Origin: an uncultured Oscillospiraceae bacterium
GTDB lineage: Bacteria; Bacillota; Clostridia; Oscillospirales; Oscillospiraceae
Direction: 5' to 3'
Assembly: GCA_910587785.1 (NCBI GenBank)
Contig: CAJUOA010000002.1
Location: 51,892 to 115,891, forward strand
Length of the DNA: 64,000 nucleotides
Position 1 is the stretch's first letter; every line of letters begins with the position of its first letter. The position numbers and the translations under genes were made by a program. Shown here one piece after another: positions 7,824-15,292 of this stretch. Below the pieces are notes generated by a model. It searched no databases. It was not told where the DNA came from and saw only the letters and a program-made list of their open reading frames with translations.

Positions 7824-8750
7824 TCAGCGGTACATGGTGCGCACCCGGGGGTCCACCACGCCGTACAGCAGGTCCACGATCAGGTTGACAAAGGAAAAGC
7901 ATACTGTCAGCAGGACGATGCACCCCATCACCGTGGGCGTATCCCGGCCGTTGATGGCCTGGATCATCATCCGGCCCACACCAGGCCAGGCGAAGACCGT
8001 CTCCGTGAGCACCGCGCCGCCCAGCATCTGCCCGATCTCCAGGCCGATGACCGTGATGGTGGGAAGCATCCCGTTGCGGAAGGCGTGGCGGATGACGATG
8101 GCGCCCTTTGAGAGGCCCTTGGCATAGGCGGTGCGGATGTAGTCCTGGCGCAGGGTCTCCACCATGGACGAGCGGGTGGTGCGGGCGATGGAGGCCATGT
8201 TCATAAACCCCAAAGAGATAGCGGGCAGGACGATGCTGTTCCAGCTCTTGGCCCCGTACACCGGAAACCAGCCCAGCTTCAGGGAGAACAGCAAAATCAG
8301 CATCACGGCCAGCCAGAAGATGGGCATGGACACGCCGATGAGGGAGATAACCATGCTCACGTTATCCACCCAGGTGTTCTGCTTGACCGCCGCCAGGATG
8401 CCCAGGGGCAGCGCCAGCAGCACCGACACCACCGCCGCCACCAGGGCCAGGCGCACCGTATAGGGGAAGCAGGCCATGATCTTGGCGGTGACAGACTCGC
8501 CGCTGGTGTAGCTGGTGCCCAGGTCGCCCCGGAGGAGGCCCCCCAGGTACGCGGCGTACTGGGCCAGCAGGGGGCGGTCCAGGCCCATCTCGTGCTCCAG
8601 CTCCGCGATCTGCTCCGCCGTGGCGTTCTCACCCAGGATCATGGCCGCCACGTTGCCCGGGGCCAGGTGCATGATGAAAAACACCAGCAGCGTCACGCCC
8701 AGCAGCACGGGGATCATGTACAAGATCCGCTTGCCGATGTATCGCAGCAT
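7824..8750 (-). CDS. Peptide ABC importer permease (OppB/DppB type)
   Basis: A 308-residue permease with the family start MLRYIGKRILYMIPVLLGVTLLVFFIMHLAPG and six hydrophobic helices. Its EAA loop is QDYIRTAYAKGLSKGAIVIRHAFRN, and it ends LLYGVVDPRVR, as usual for DppB. It pairs with the DppC-type protein to form the channel. It is separated from the binding-protein gene by 86 bp that contain an RNA hairpin, which can allow the binding protein to be made in excess. Confidence 0.93.
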   Translation of the reverse strand: MLRYIGKRILYMIPVLLGVTLLVFFIMHLAPGNVAAMILGENATAEQIAELEHEMGLDRPLLAQYAAYLGGLLRGDLGTSYTSGESVTAKIMACFPYTVRLALVAAVVSVLLALPLGILAAVKQNTWVDNVSMVISLIGVSMPIFWLAVMLILLFSLKLGWFPVYGAKSWNSIVLPAISLGFMNMASIARTTRSSMVETLRQDYIRTAYAKGLSKGAIVIRHAFRNGMLPTITVIGLEIGQMLGGAVLTETVFAWPGVGRMMIQAINGRDTPTVMGCIVLLTVCFSFVNLIVDLLYGVVDPRVRTMYR

Positions 8751-8784
8751 ATATCACGCGCTCCTTTCTTTCTGTTGATGGAAC

Positions 8785-8817
8785 GCGGGTCCCGTCTCTG
8801 CTCGAGGCGAGACCCGC
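8785..8817 (-). other. Intercistronic hairpin between binding-protein and permease genes
   Basis: Arms GCGGGTC (8785-8791) and GACCCGC (8811-8817) enclose a partly paired loop. There is no T-run on the minus strand, so it more likely protects the upstream binding-protein message or limits read-through than fully terminates. Confidence 0.45.
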
Positions 8818-8836
8818 AGTTTTGGTGCTGTGATGT

Positions 8837-10414
8837 TTACCAGTGCATGGTGCAGAAGTCCACATAGCCCGTGGCGCTGCAAACCACGTTTTGCAGTCCG
8901 GCGGCGTGGGCGCGGAAGTAGTTGACCTGATAGATGGGGACGAACCAGCAGCGGTCATTGGACTCGCGGATGATGGTCTGGATCATCCCGGTCCGCGCCC
9001 CGGCGTCCATGGTGGTGTTCATCTCCTCCACCAGCTCGTCCATGTGCGCGTCGGCCATGCCGGCGGGCGTGTTCTGCCGGCGGGTGGAGTGGAAGCGCTG
9101 GACGTAGGTCATGGCGTTGGCCGGGGACCAGGAGACGATGGCGGAGACCAGGTCCGTAGTGCGCATCTGCTCCTGGTAGGTGGCGGAGTCCATCTCGTTG
9201 ATGGTGACGTTGATGCCGATGGCGGACAGCTGGTTCTGCATGATGGTGGCGATGGCGGTCTTGGTGGCGTTGCTGCAGATAATGTCCAGGGTCACTGTGG
9301 AGGGATCGCCGCCCCAGGCGGCCATGTACTCCTTGGCCTTGTCCACATCATAGGTGTAGCTGCCCTCATCGGTGGACTCGGCGTAGCCCATGGAGACACA
9401 GGAGTAGCTGGGGGTGCCGTAGCCGTTGAGGGCCCCGGCGACGATGTCCTCCCGGTTGATGGCGTAGGCCACGGCCTTGCGCAGGTTCTCGTCCTCAAAG
9501 GCGGTGGTGACGGTGTTGAGGAAGAGGAAGAAGTTCTCCACGCTGACCACCTGCTCCACGGTGACGCTCTCATCGCTCCTGAGCCGGTCGATGTCGCTGG
9601 AGGCCACGGAGTAGACGAAGTCCACGTCCCCCGCCTCCAGGCTCATGGTGCGGGTGGAGCCCTCGGGGATCATGACGAACTCCAGGTTCTGGATGGCGGC
9701 CTTGCGGGAGGCATCGAAATAGCCGTCAAAGGCCTCGAACTGGATGGAGTTGCCCTTGTCCCAGGAGACGAACTTCCACGGACCGGTGCCCACGGGGTTG
9801 GCGCTGAAGTCGTTGCCGGAGTCGATGAGGGACTTGGGGAGAATAAAGTTGAAGTGGTAGCCCAGGTCGAAAAGCAGGTTGGGCGTGGGGGCGGAGGTGG
9901 TGATCTTCACCGTGTTGCTGTCCAGGGCCTCCACCTTCTCCATGGAGCCGGTGTAGATGGCGCTGGCGGCGAAGGTCTGGGCGTACTGGATGGAGGCCGC
10001 CACATCGGCGGCGGTCAGCTCCTCGCCGTTGTGGAATTTCACGCCCTCGCGGAGCTTGAAGGTCCACTCCAGGTCGCTGTCCTGGGTATAGCTCTCCGCC
10101 AGGTCGCAGACCGGGGAGAGGGTCTCCATATCAATGCGGATGAGCCCGTTATAGGTCAGAAGGTTCATCTGCACGCCCATGAGGGAGTCGTGGTCGCAGG
10201 TGGACAGGTAGTCCGGCTCGTCAGTCAGGGCCACGGTGAGGCTGTCCTTGCCGGCCGGGGCGCCGCCGGAGGCGTCCGGGTTGCCGGTGGAGGGGGTGCT
10301 GTTGGAAGGCTCCTTTTCACCGCCGCCTCCGCCGCATCCTGCCAGGAGGCTGAGGACCATGCACGCGGCCAGCAGGAACGCCGCGCAGCGCTTCAGGGAC
10401 AGGGATTTCTTCAT
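8837..10414 (-). CDS. Peptide ABC importer substrate-binding lipoprotein (SBP family 5)
   Basis: A 525-residue extracytoplasmic binding protein. The N-terminus has basic residues, a hydrophobic core and the lipobox LLAGC (Cys near residue 27), followed by a glycine run and a low-complexity linker. Family 5 landmarks follow: LTVALTDEPDYLSTCDHDSL, FKLREGVKFHNGEELTAADV and NPVGTGPWKFVSWDKGNS. The ligand cannot be read from sequence; this family takes di- to oligopeptides, nickel or opines. It is the first gene of the minus-strand importer operon and is divergent from a LysR gene 185 bp away. Confidence 0.93.
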   Translation of the reverse strand: MKKSLSLKRCAAFLLAACMVLSLLAGCGGGGGEKEPSNSTPSTGNPDASGGAPAGKDSLTVALTDEPDYLSTCDHDSLMGVQMNLLTYNGLIRIDMETLSPVCDLAESYTQDSDLEWTFKLREGVKFHNGEELTAADVAASIQYAQTFAASAIYTGSMEKVEALDSNTVKITTSAPTPNLLFDLGYHFNFILPKSLIDSGNDFSANPVGTGPWKFVSWDKGNSIQFEAFDGYFDASRKAAIQNLEFVMIPEGSTRTMSLEAGDVDFVYSVASSDIDRLRSDESVTVEQVVSVENFFLFLNTVTTAFEDENLRKAVAYAINREDIVAGALNGYGTPSYSCVSMGYAESTDEGSYTYDVDKAKEYMAAWGGDPSTVTLDIICSNATKTAIATIMQNQLSAIGINVTINEMDSATYQEQMRTTDLVSAIVSWSPANAMTYVQRFHSTRRQNTPAGMADAHMDELVEEMNTTMDAGARTGMIQTIIRESNDRCWFVPIYQVNYFRAHAAGLQNVVCSATGYVDFCTMHW

Positions 10415-10512
10415 GTTACAAACCTCTCTTTCATCCTTTTCGTCAATCTTTTTGCCGGAAACCGGAGGAAAACCGCCATCTCGTGCCCCCCGGCGCCGGC
10501 TGGTGCAAATCC

Positions 10513-10542
10513 ACTATAGCATTTTTCGCCTTTTTGTGGTAA
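10513..10542 (-). promoter_or_regulatory. Putative promoter of the peptide importer operon
   Basis: On the minus strand TTACCA (10537-10542) and TATAGT (10513-10518) are spaced by 18 bp, upstream of the binding-protein gene. It interleaves with the divergent LysR promoter, as is usual for LysR-controlled operons. Confidence 0.4.
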
Positions 10543-10550
10543 TATATGTT

Positions 10551-10578
10551 TTGGTTTAGTACAATCTACTTTTAGTAT
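10551..10578 (+). promoter_or_regulatory. Putative promoter of the LysR gene with direct repeats
   Basis: TTGGTT (10551-10556) and TAGTAT (10573-10578) with a 16-bp spacer, followed by AAGGAGG before the ATG at 10600. The heptamer TTTAGTA occurs twice on the same face in this AT-rich stretch and could be part of the LysR binding region. Confidence 0.4.
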
Positions 10579-10599
10579 AACCAAAAGGAGGCCGGACCC

Positions 10600-11550
10600 A
10601 TGACAAATAACCAGATCCAGTATATGATTGAGGTGGCGAGGACGGGCTCCGTCAACCAGGCGGCCCGCAACCTCTTCATCTCCCAGTCCGCCCTCTCCAA
10701 CGCCATCCGCAGCGTGGAGCAGGAGTTTGGGCGGAAGATTTTCCACCGCAGCTCCCGGGGCGTGACCCTCACCCCCTTCGGGAAGCTCTTTATCGCCTAC
10801 ATCACCCCCATCAGCCACCAGCTCGAACAGCTCTACGCCATGCGCAATACCGACGTCAACAGCCAGATCCCCTCCCTGAGCATCATCAGCAACGGCTTCT
10901 ACTACATCACCGACCTGCTGGCCGCCCTGGGGGAGCGCTACAGCTCCAACGGGCTGCGGGTGTTTTTGCAGGAGGAGTACAGCGGCAATTTTCTGGAGCC
11001 CATCTGCAACCGTGCGGTGGACCTGGGGATCGTGCGCATCTGGAGCTGCTACCGGTCCTACAATCTGGAGGAGTTCTCCAACAAGAAGCTGGTCTACCAC
11101 CCCATCTGTGAGCTGCAGATCGGCGTGGACCTGGGCGAGAAGAACCCCCTCTACAACCACCCGGAGCCCTCCATCGCTCCGGAGATGCTGGCCGGGTACC
11201 CCCAGATCCTCCACGAGAGCCTGGACCACGGCCCCTACTCCGACATCATGGGCCGGCTGAACCTGCCGGTCAGCAGTGTGCGGTATGTGGTGGACTCCCG
11301 GGCCACCATCTATGAGCTGCTGGACAAGACTGGCGGATATGTGCTCAACTCCCGGAAAATCTCCTTGGACGGTCAGCCGCGGCTCGAGCTGCGCCATCAC
11401 CAGTGGCGCTTCTTTCCCCTCAAGGACTGCTCTGTCCGCTCGGAGATTGGCTATCTCACCCGGGAGAACACGGTTCTTACGCCGGAGGCCTCCACCTTTA
11501 TCCAAATGCTGAAGGATTATTTGCTTCGGGATATTATCCCAAATTATTAG
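10600..11550 (+). CDS. LysR-family transcriptional regulator
   Basis: A 316-residue regulator. The N-terminal winged HTH (IEVARTGSVNQAARNLFISQSALSNAIRSVEQEFGRKIFHRSSRGVTLTPFG) is a textbook LysR domain in residues 8-65; a periplasmic-binding-protein-like effector domain follows. It is divergent from the peptide-importer operon and followed by a co-oriented M20 amidohydrolase gene, so both are the likely targets. The effector domain has a C-terminal AT-rich-coded tail without known motif. A peptide, amino acid or thiazoline-type ligand is a guess based only on neighbours. Confidence 0.92.
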   Translation: MTNNQIQYMIEVARTGSVNQAARNLFISQSALSNAIRSVEQEFGRKIFHRSSRGVTLTPFGKLFIAYITPISHQLEQLYAMRNTDVNSQIPSLSIISNGFYYITDLLAALGERYSSNGLRVFLQEEYSGNFLEPICNRAVDLGIVRIWSCYRSYNLEEFSNKKLVYHPICELQIGVDLGEKNPLYNHPEPSIAPEMLAGYPQILHESLDHGPYSDIMGRLNLPVSSVRYVVDSRATIYELLDKTGGYVLNSRKISLDGQPRLELRHHQWRFFPLKDCSVRSEIGYLTRENTVLTPEASTFIQMLKDYLLRDIIPNY

Positions 11551-11661
11551 GAGCATTCGCTTTTGTTTCTAGTGTAAAACTGACAAATTTTGCCCCCGAT
11601 TTTTGACTCCCCCGCCCCTCCCAACTGGTCAGACCGTCCCAACGATCTAACGGGACGCTGA

Positions 11662-11693
11662 TATGATTCCCCCATGAAAGCGCGAAAATCATA
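11662..11693 (+). promoter_or_regulatory. Inverted repeat in front of the M20 gene
   Basis: Arms TATGATT (11662-11668) and AATCATA (11687-11693), 18 bp apart, sit about 30 bp upstream of the M20 start. A partly symmetric site of this size in this place could be a LysR operator. No clear -35/-10 pair is seen with it. Confidence 0.3.
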
Positions 11694-11724
11694 ATATTTG
11701 ATTTAAGCCAGAAAGGAGTTCGTT

Positions 11725-13083
11725 ATGGACCGTACCGAAGAGAAAATCTGCCGCCTGATTGATGCACACAGGGAGGAGATTATCGCCTTTGGGCAGGATC
11801 TCTGGACCCATGCGGAGCTGGGCTTCCAGGAGCACCGCACCGCCGGAAAATTTGCCGCCGCCATGAGAGCCCTGGGGCTGGACACCCAGGAGGGGCTTGC
11901 CGTCACAGGCGTGAAGAGCTTCCTCAAGCCCCGGGGCAGCGGACCGGTGGTCTGCCTTATGGGCGAGTTTGACGGCCTGCCCATTCCCACCCATCAGTAT
12001 GCCAATCCCGCCACCGGCGCCGCCCACTGCTGCGGCCACCACGCCCAGACGGCGGGGGTCATGGGCGCAGCCCTTGCCCTGGCAGACCCGGAGATCGCCG
12101 AAGCCCTGGACGGGAACGTGGTCTTCTTCGGCGTACCCGCCGAGGAGTACGTGGAGATCGAAAAACGGGAGCAGATGCGCCGGGAGGGCCTGCTGCGTTA
12201 TGGCTGCGGCAAGTGCGAGCTGCTGCGCCTGGGCGCGCTGGACGACGTGGACATCGTGGTGGGGCACCACGCCAGCTGTACGAAGAAATACTGCGTGGCC
12301 AACCGCTCCTGCAACGGCTTTGTCACCAAGATGATCCGCTTTGAGGGCCGCGCCGCCCACGCTGCCGGGGAGCCCCAGGCCGGTCTGGACGCCATGAACG
12401 CCGCCCTCATCGCCATGCACGCGGTGGACGTACAGCGGGAGAGCTTCCGGGACCAGGACACCATCCGGGTCCACGGACGCCTGTCCAAGGGGGCGGAGGC
12501 CGCCAACATCATCGCCGAAGACGTGCGCCTGGAGTACTCCGTCCGGGGCAGGACCATTCCCGCCTACCTGGACGCGGCCAAAAAGCTGGACCGCTCCATG
12601 CGGGCCGGGGCGGTGGCCACGGGCTGCGGCGTCACCATCCGCACCCTGCCCGGGAACCTGCCCATCGTGCCGGTGAAGGACGCAGGCGTGATGGCGGAGG
12701 TGCTGGGCCTCGTGTGCGGGGACACTCCCGTCACCTGCACAGGACCGGATTTCCACTCCACCAGCTCTGGCGACTACGGCGACGTCAGCTGTCTGATGCC
12801 GCTGCTGCAATTCAATACCGGCGGCTTCCGCGGCGCCTTCCACAGTCCGGACGTGGAGGAGGACGACCCATACGAGGCATACGTCGTCCCGGCAAAGATC
12901 TTCGCCCTGACCGCCTACCGGCTCCTGCGCTCCGGTGCGGACCGGGCCAAGAGCATTCTGGAGGAGTTCCGGCCCACTCTTACCAGGGAGCAGTACCTGG
13001 AGCTGATGGAGGGGATGCTCTCCGAGGAACGGGTGGAGCCCCAGCCCCTGCCCCTGCTGGACCCCGCCTCTACCGTTGTCTGA
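11725..13083 (+). CDS. M20-family amidohydrolase/peptidase (AbgB-like)
   Basis: A 452-residue zinc hydrolase of the M20 family, of the aminobenzoyl-glutamate-utilisation B / amidohydrolase branch. Metal-site landmarks are GEFDGL, AAHCCGHHAQTAG, FFGVPAEEY (general base and metal Glu pair), VGHHAS and DFHSTSSGDYGD; the internal dimerisation lid lies between about residues 200 and 330. Such enzymes split N-acyl amino acids or dipeptides. AAAGGAG precedes the ATG. Lying next to the LysR gene and opposite the importer, it probably processes imported peptides. In the known bacterial ATC pathway an M20-type N-carbamoyl-cysteine hydrolase works with the ATC hydrolase, which is a suggestive parallel only. 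Confidence 0.88.
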   Translation: MDRTEEKICRLIDAHREEIIAFGQDLWTHAELGFQEHRTAGKFAAAMRALGLDTQEGLAVTGVKSFLKPRGSGPVVCLMGEFDGLPIPTHQYANPATGAAHCCGHHAQTAGVMGAALALADPEIAEALDGNVVFFGVPAEEYVEIEKREQMRREGLLRYGCGKCELLRLGALDDVDIVVGHHASCTKKYCVANRSCNGFVTKMIRFEGRAAHAAGEPQAGLDAMNAALIAMHAVDVQRESFRDQDTIRVHGRLSKGAEAANIIAEDVRLEYSVRGRTIPAYLDAAKKLDRSMRAGAVATGCGVTIRTLPGNLPIVPVKDAGVMAEVLGLVCGDTPVTCTGPDFHSTSSGDYGDVSCLMPLLQFNTGGFRGAFHSPDVEEDDPYEAYVVPAKIFALTAYRLLRSGADRAKSILEEFRPTLTREQYLELMEGMLSEERVEPQPLPLLDPASTVV

Positions 13084-13366
13084 CGCAGAAGCAGCGGGGC
13101 TCTGTGTGTCAAAAAAGCGGCGCTGCTGGAGCGGCCCCCGCATTTCACGGCGGTAGGTTATGCGTTTTGCCGTCGAATTCCGCCGGAGTTGAGCGAGGGA
13201 ATCTTTGCGCGTATTCTGATTGTGCAATTTTCAAATTTGCTCATTTATAGTTTTTCAACTATTGATTCGCATTTTCTAAGACAAACCATAGAAAAGACGT
13301 TCACAGACGGCCCGCTGCCGCGGTCCTTTTTCGCACCCTCACGCCATCGTTCCCCGCCGCGGTATC

Positions 13367-13396
13367 GGGCAAGCGGATGATATCCGCCCCTGCGGG
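13367..13396. repeat. Intergenic palindromic repeat, copy 1
   Basis: Contains GCGGATgatATCCGC followed by CCCTGCGGG; it matches the right half of the longer repeat at 15142-15172. It belongs to a dispersed intergenic family seen at five places in this window. Confidence 0.5.
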
Positions 13397-13466
13397 TGCG
13401 CCGTCCGATGCCGGGTCCCGCCCCTGCACGCCCCGGAAAAATTTCCCCGAGCGCCCTCCGGGACGA

Positions 13467-13495
13467 TTGCAATCTCCGGGGGCGTATGGTATAAT
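13467..13495 (+). promoter_or_regulatory. Sigma-A-type promoter of the esterase/ATP-grasp genes
   Basis: TTGCAA (13467-13472), 17-bp spacer, perfect TATAAT (13490-13495), 41 bp upstream of the first esterase ATG. Confidence 0.7.
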
Positions 13496-13536
13496 AGAGA
13501 GCCTCAAAAGATTTCGGAGGAGAGGAGAGCGCTCTG

Positions 13537-14301
13537 ATGCTGACCAAATGGGAGCTGACCATCCCGGCCCTGTCGGGAGACGTCCCCCGACGGGCCTATG
13601 TCTACGTCCCGGCCGCCTGGGAGGAGGACCCCTCCCTGCGCTTCCCGGTGCTGTATATGTTCGACGGGCACAACCTGTTTTTCGATCAGGATGCCACCTA
13701 CGGCAAGAGCTGGGGCCTTCTGGAGTACCTGGAGGCCAACCGGACGCCCCTCATCGTCGCCGCGGTGGAGTGCAACCACGGGCCCAACAGCGCCCGCCTG
13801 GTGGAGTACTGTCCCTTTGCCTGCGAGATGCCCAACGTGGGCTATCTGCCCGGGAAGGGGAAGCAGTACATGGAGTGGCTCTGCTGGGTCTTCAAGCCGG
13901 AGATCGACAGGCGCTTCCCTACCATCCGCAGCCGGGCCAGCACCTTCATCGCCGGGAGCTCCATGGGGGGGCTCATGAGCCTGTACGCGGTGATGGCGTA
14001 TAACTGCGTGTTCTCCCGGGCGGCGGCGCTCTCGCCCTCCATCTGGTTCGGCGCGGGGAAGATGGACCGGCTGATCCGCACCGCCCCCATCTCCCCGGGG
14101 ACGGTGGTGTACATGGACTACGGCTCCCGGGAGCTGGATTTCCACATCAACACGCCGGAGCGCTACCGGCGGGTATCCACCCTGCTCTTGGAGCGGGGGG
14201 TCCACCTCACGACCCGCATCGTCCCCGGCGGCAACCACAACGAGGCGAGCTGGGAGCGGCAGATCCCCTTCTTTCTGCCCGCTCTGCTCTACGAGGCATA
14301 G
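13537..14301 (+). CDS. Alpha/beta-hydrolase esterase (esterase D / PF00756 type)
   Basis: A 254-residue cytosolic serine esterase of the putative esterase/Fes family. It opens with the fold's strand pattern (RRAYVYVPAAWEEDPSLRFPVLYMFDGHNLFF), has the nucleophile elbow GSSMGG near residue 148, and ends with GGNHNEASWE, giving the catalytic His. There is no signal peptide. The ATG at 13537 follows GGAGGAGAGGAG. It lies 12 bp from a second esterase. Family members hydrolyse acyl-sugar, S-formylglutathione, enterochelin or short-chain esters; the substrate here is unknown, but pairing with an ATP-grasp ligase suggests turnover of a specific small conjugate. Confidence 0.88.
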   Translation: MLTKWELTIPALSGDVPRRAYVYVPAAWEEDPSLRFPVLYMFDGHNLFFDQDATYGKSWGLLEYLEANRTPLIVAAVECNHGPNSARLVEYCPFACEMPNVGYLPGKGKQYMEWLCWVFKPEIDRRFPTIRSRASTFIAGSSMGGLMSLYAVMAYNCVFSRAAALSPSIWFGAGKMDRLIRTAPISPGTVVYMDYGSRELDFHINTPERYRRVSTLLLERGVHLTTRIVPGGNHNEASWERQIPFFLPALLYEA

Positions 14302-14313
14302 GAGGCAGGTTTC

Positions 14314-15066
14314 ATGGAAACGCAGTATTTTAAGCACTACAGCCCCGCTCTGGGCCGGGATATGGAGTGTAAGGTCTACGGCCGCAAGGGCCGTCCCGTA
14401 CTCTTCATCCCCTGTCAGGACGGGCGGTTCTTCGACTTTGAGAACTTCCGCATGACCGGCGCCTGGGCCCCCTGGATCGAGAGCGGACAAGTGATGGTCT
14501 GCTCCATCGACACCCTGGACGCCGAGACCTGGTCGAAAAAGGACGCTGACCCCTATTGGCGCATCCGCCGCCATGAGCAGTGGGTGGCATACATTACCGA
14601 TGAGCTGGTCCCCTTCCTGCGGGAGCTGGTCAACGCCCGCAACGGCTGGACGGGATATCCGGGCATCATCGCCGCCGGGTGCAGTCTGGGGGCCACCCAC
14701 GCGGTGAACCTCTACTTCCGCCGCCCAGACCTCTTTGACGGGCTCTTGGCCCTCAGCGGCGTCTATTCCGCCTCCTACGGCTTTGACGGCTACATGGACG
14801 AGCTGGTCTACCGCAACTCCCCCGTGGACTACTTGGCGGGGATGACGCCGGACCACCCCCTCATCCAGGAGTACAACCGCCACAAGGGGATCGTCTGCGT
14901 GGGGCAGGGCCCCTGGGAGCTTCCGGAGACCACCCGCCGCCTGGGGGAGCTCTGCCGGGAGAAGGGCATCGCCCTCTGGGTGGACCTGTGGGGGCACGAC
15001 GTGAGCCACGATTGGCCGTGGTGGTACAAGCAGACGGCCTATTTTGTCCCCCATCTCCTGGGCTGA
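14314..15066 (+). CDS. Alpha/beta-hydrolase esterase-family protein, second copy
   Basis: A 250-residue esterase-family protein distinct from its neighbour. The elbow is GCSLGATHA near residue 127, and the His-containing C-terminus reads WGHDVSHDWPWWYKQTAYF, a tryptophan-rich ending typical of a small uncharacterised esterase subfamily. The early segment YGRKGRPVLFIPCQDGRFFDFENF suits the alpha/beta core. The ATG at 14314 has AGGAGG before it. No signal peptide. The two esterases are only distantly related to each other, so they probably act on different bonds or form a hetero-pair. Confidence 0.82.
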   Translation: METQYFKHYSPALGRDMECKVYGRKGRPVLFIPCQDGRFFDFENFRMTGAWAPWIESGQVMVCSIDTLDAETWSKKDADPYWRIRRHEQWVAYITDELVPFLRELVNARNGWTGYPGIIAAGCSLGATHAVNLYFRRPDLFDGLLALSGVYSASYGFDGYMDELVYRNSPVDYLAGMTPDHPLIQEYNRHKGIVCVGQGPWELPETTRRLGELCREKGIALWVDLWGHDVSHDWPWWYKQTAYFVPHLLG

Positions 15067-15141
15067 CCGTCCCGCCGTTCGATCGAACACCGCCGCGCCG
15101 CCGTTTTCCCGCCGGGGAGCCCCCGGTGCCGTTCAACGTGT

Positions 15142-15172
15142 CCGCAGGGGCGGATGATTTCCGCCCCTGCGG
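15142..15172. repeat. Intergenic palindromic repeat, copy 2
   Basis: Perfect 12-bp arms CCGCAGGGGCGG (15142-15153) and CCGCCCCTGCGG (15161-15172) with a 7-nt spacer. Same family as at 13367, 22177, 23534 and 25510. Confidence 0.65.
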
Positions 15173-15235
15173 GATGGTGTATCCTCCCTCCGCCGGGGGG
15201 AGGGAGGATACACCATCCGCCGGGGGGAGGGATAT
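15172..15235. repeat. Long perfect palindrome with repeated arm
   Basis: A 19-bp left arm (15172-15190, starting GGATGGTGTATCC) is exactly complementary to the right arm (15200-15218). Part of the centre, CCGCCGGGGGGAGGGA, recurs directly after the right arm (around 15216-15231). The block lies between the second esterase and the ATP-grasp gene and directly abuts the repeat before it. Confidence 0.6.
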
Positions 15236-15248
15236 TAACCTCCCAAAA

Positions 15249-15272
15249 CTTTAGCAGACTACCAAGCTAAAG
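15249..15272 (+). other. Small inverted repeat in the ATP-grasp leader
   Basis: Arms CTTTAGC (15249-15255) and GCTAAAG (15266-15272), 20 bp before the ATG at 15293. The region also has GGGAGG/CCTCCC just upstream. It may be a leader hairpin or operator; the gene's ribosome site is otherwise weak. Confidence 0.3.
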
Positions 15273-15292
15273 AGAGAAAGTGAGAATGTGCT

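Larger units (their letters stand above)
13084..13536. other. 453-bp intergenic region without a supported gene
   Basis: The segment starts GC-rich, turns distinctly AT-rich at about 13205-13310 with the palindrome ATAGTTtttcAACTAT (13247-13262), then returns to GC-rich DNA with a repeat of the GCGGAT/ATCCGC...CCCCTGC type (13367-13396) and the esterase promoter. Open frames here have no coding character. Confidence 0.6.

Noticed and set aside
13189..13380. 63-codon open frame in the gap before the esterases
   Set aside because: No ribosome site, crosses an AT-rich noncoding segment and a repeat, and has no family likeness.
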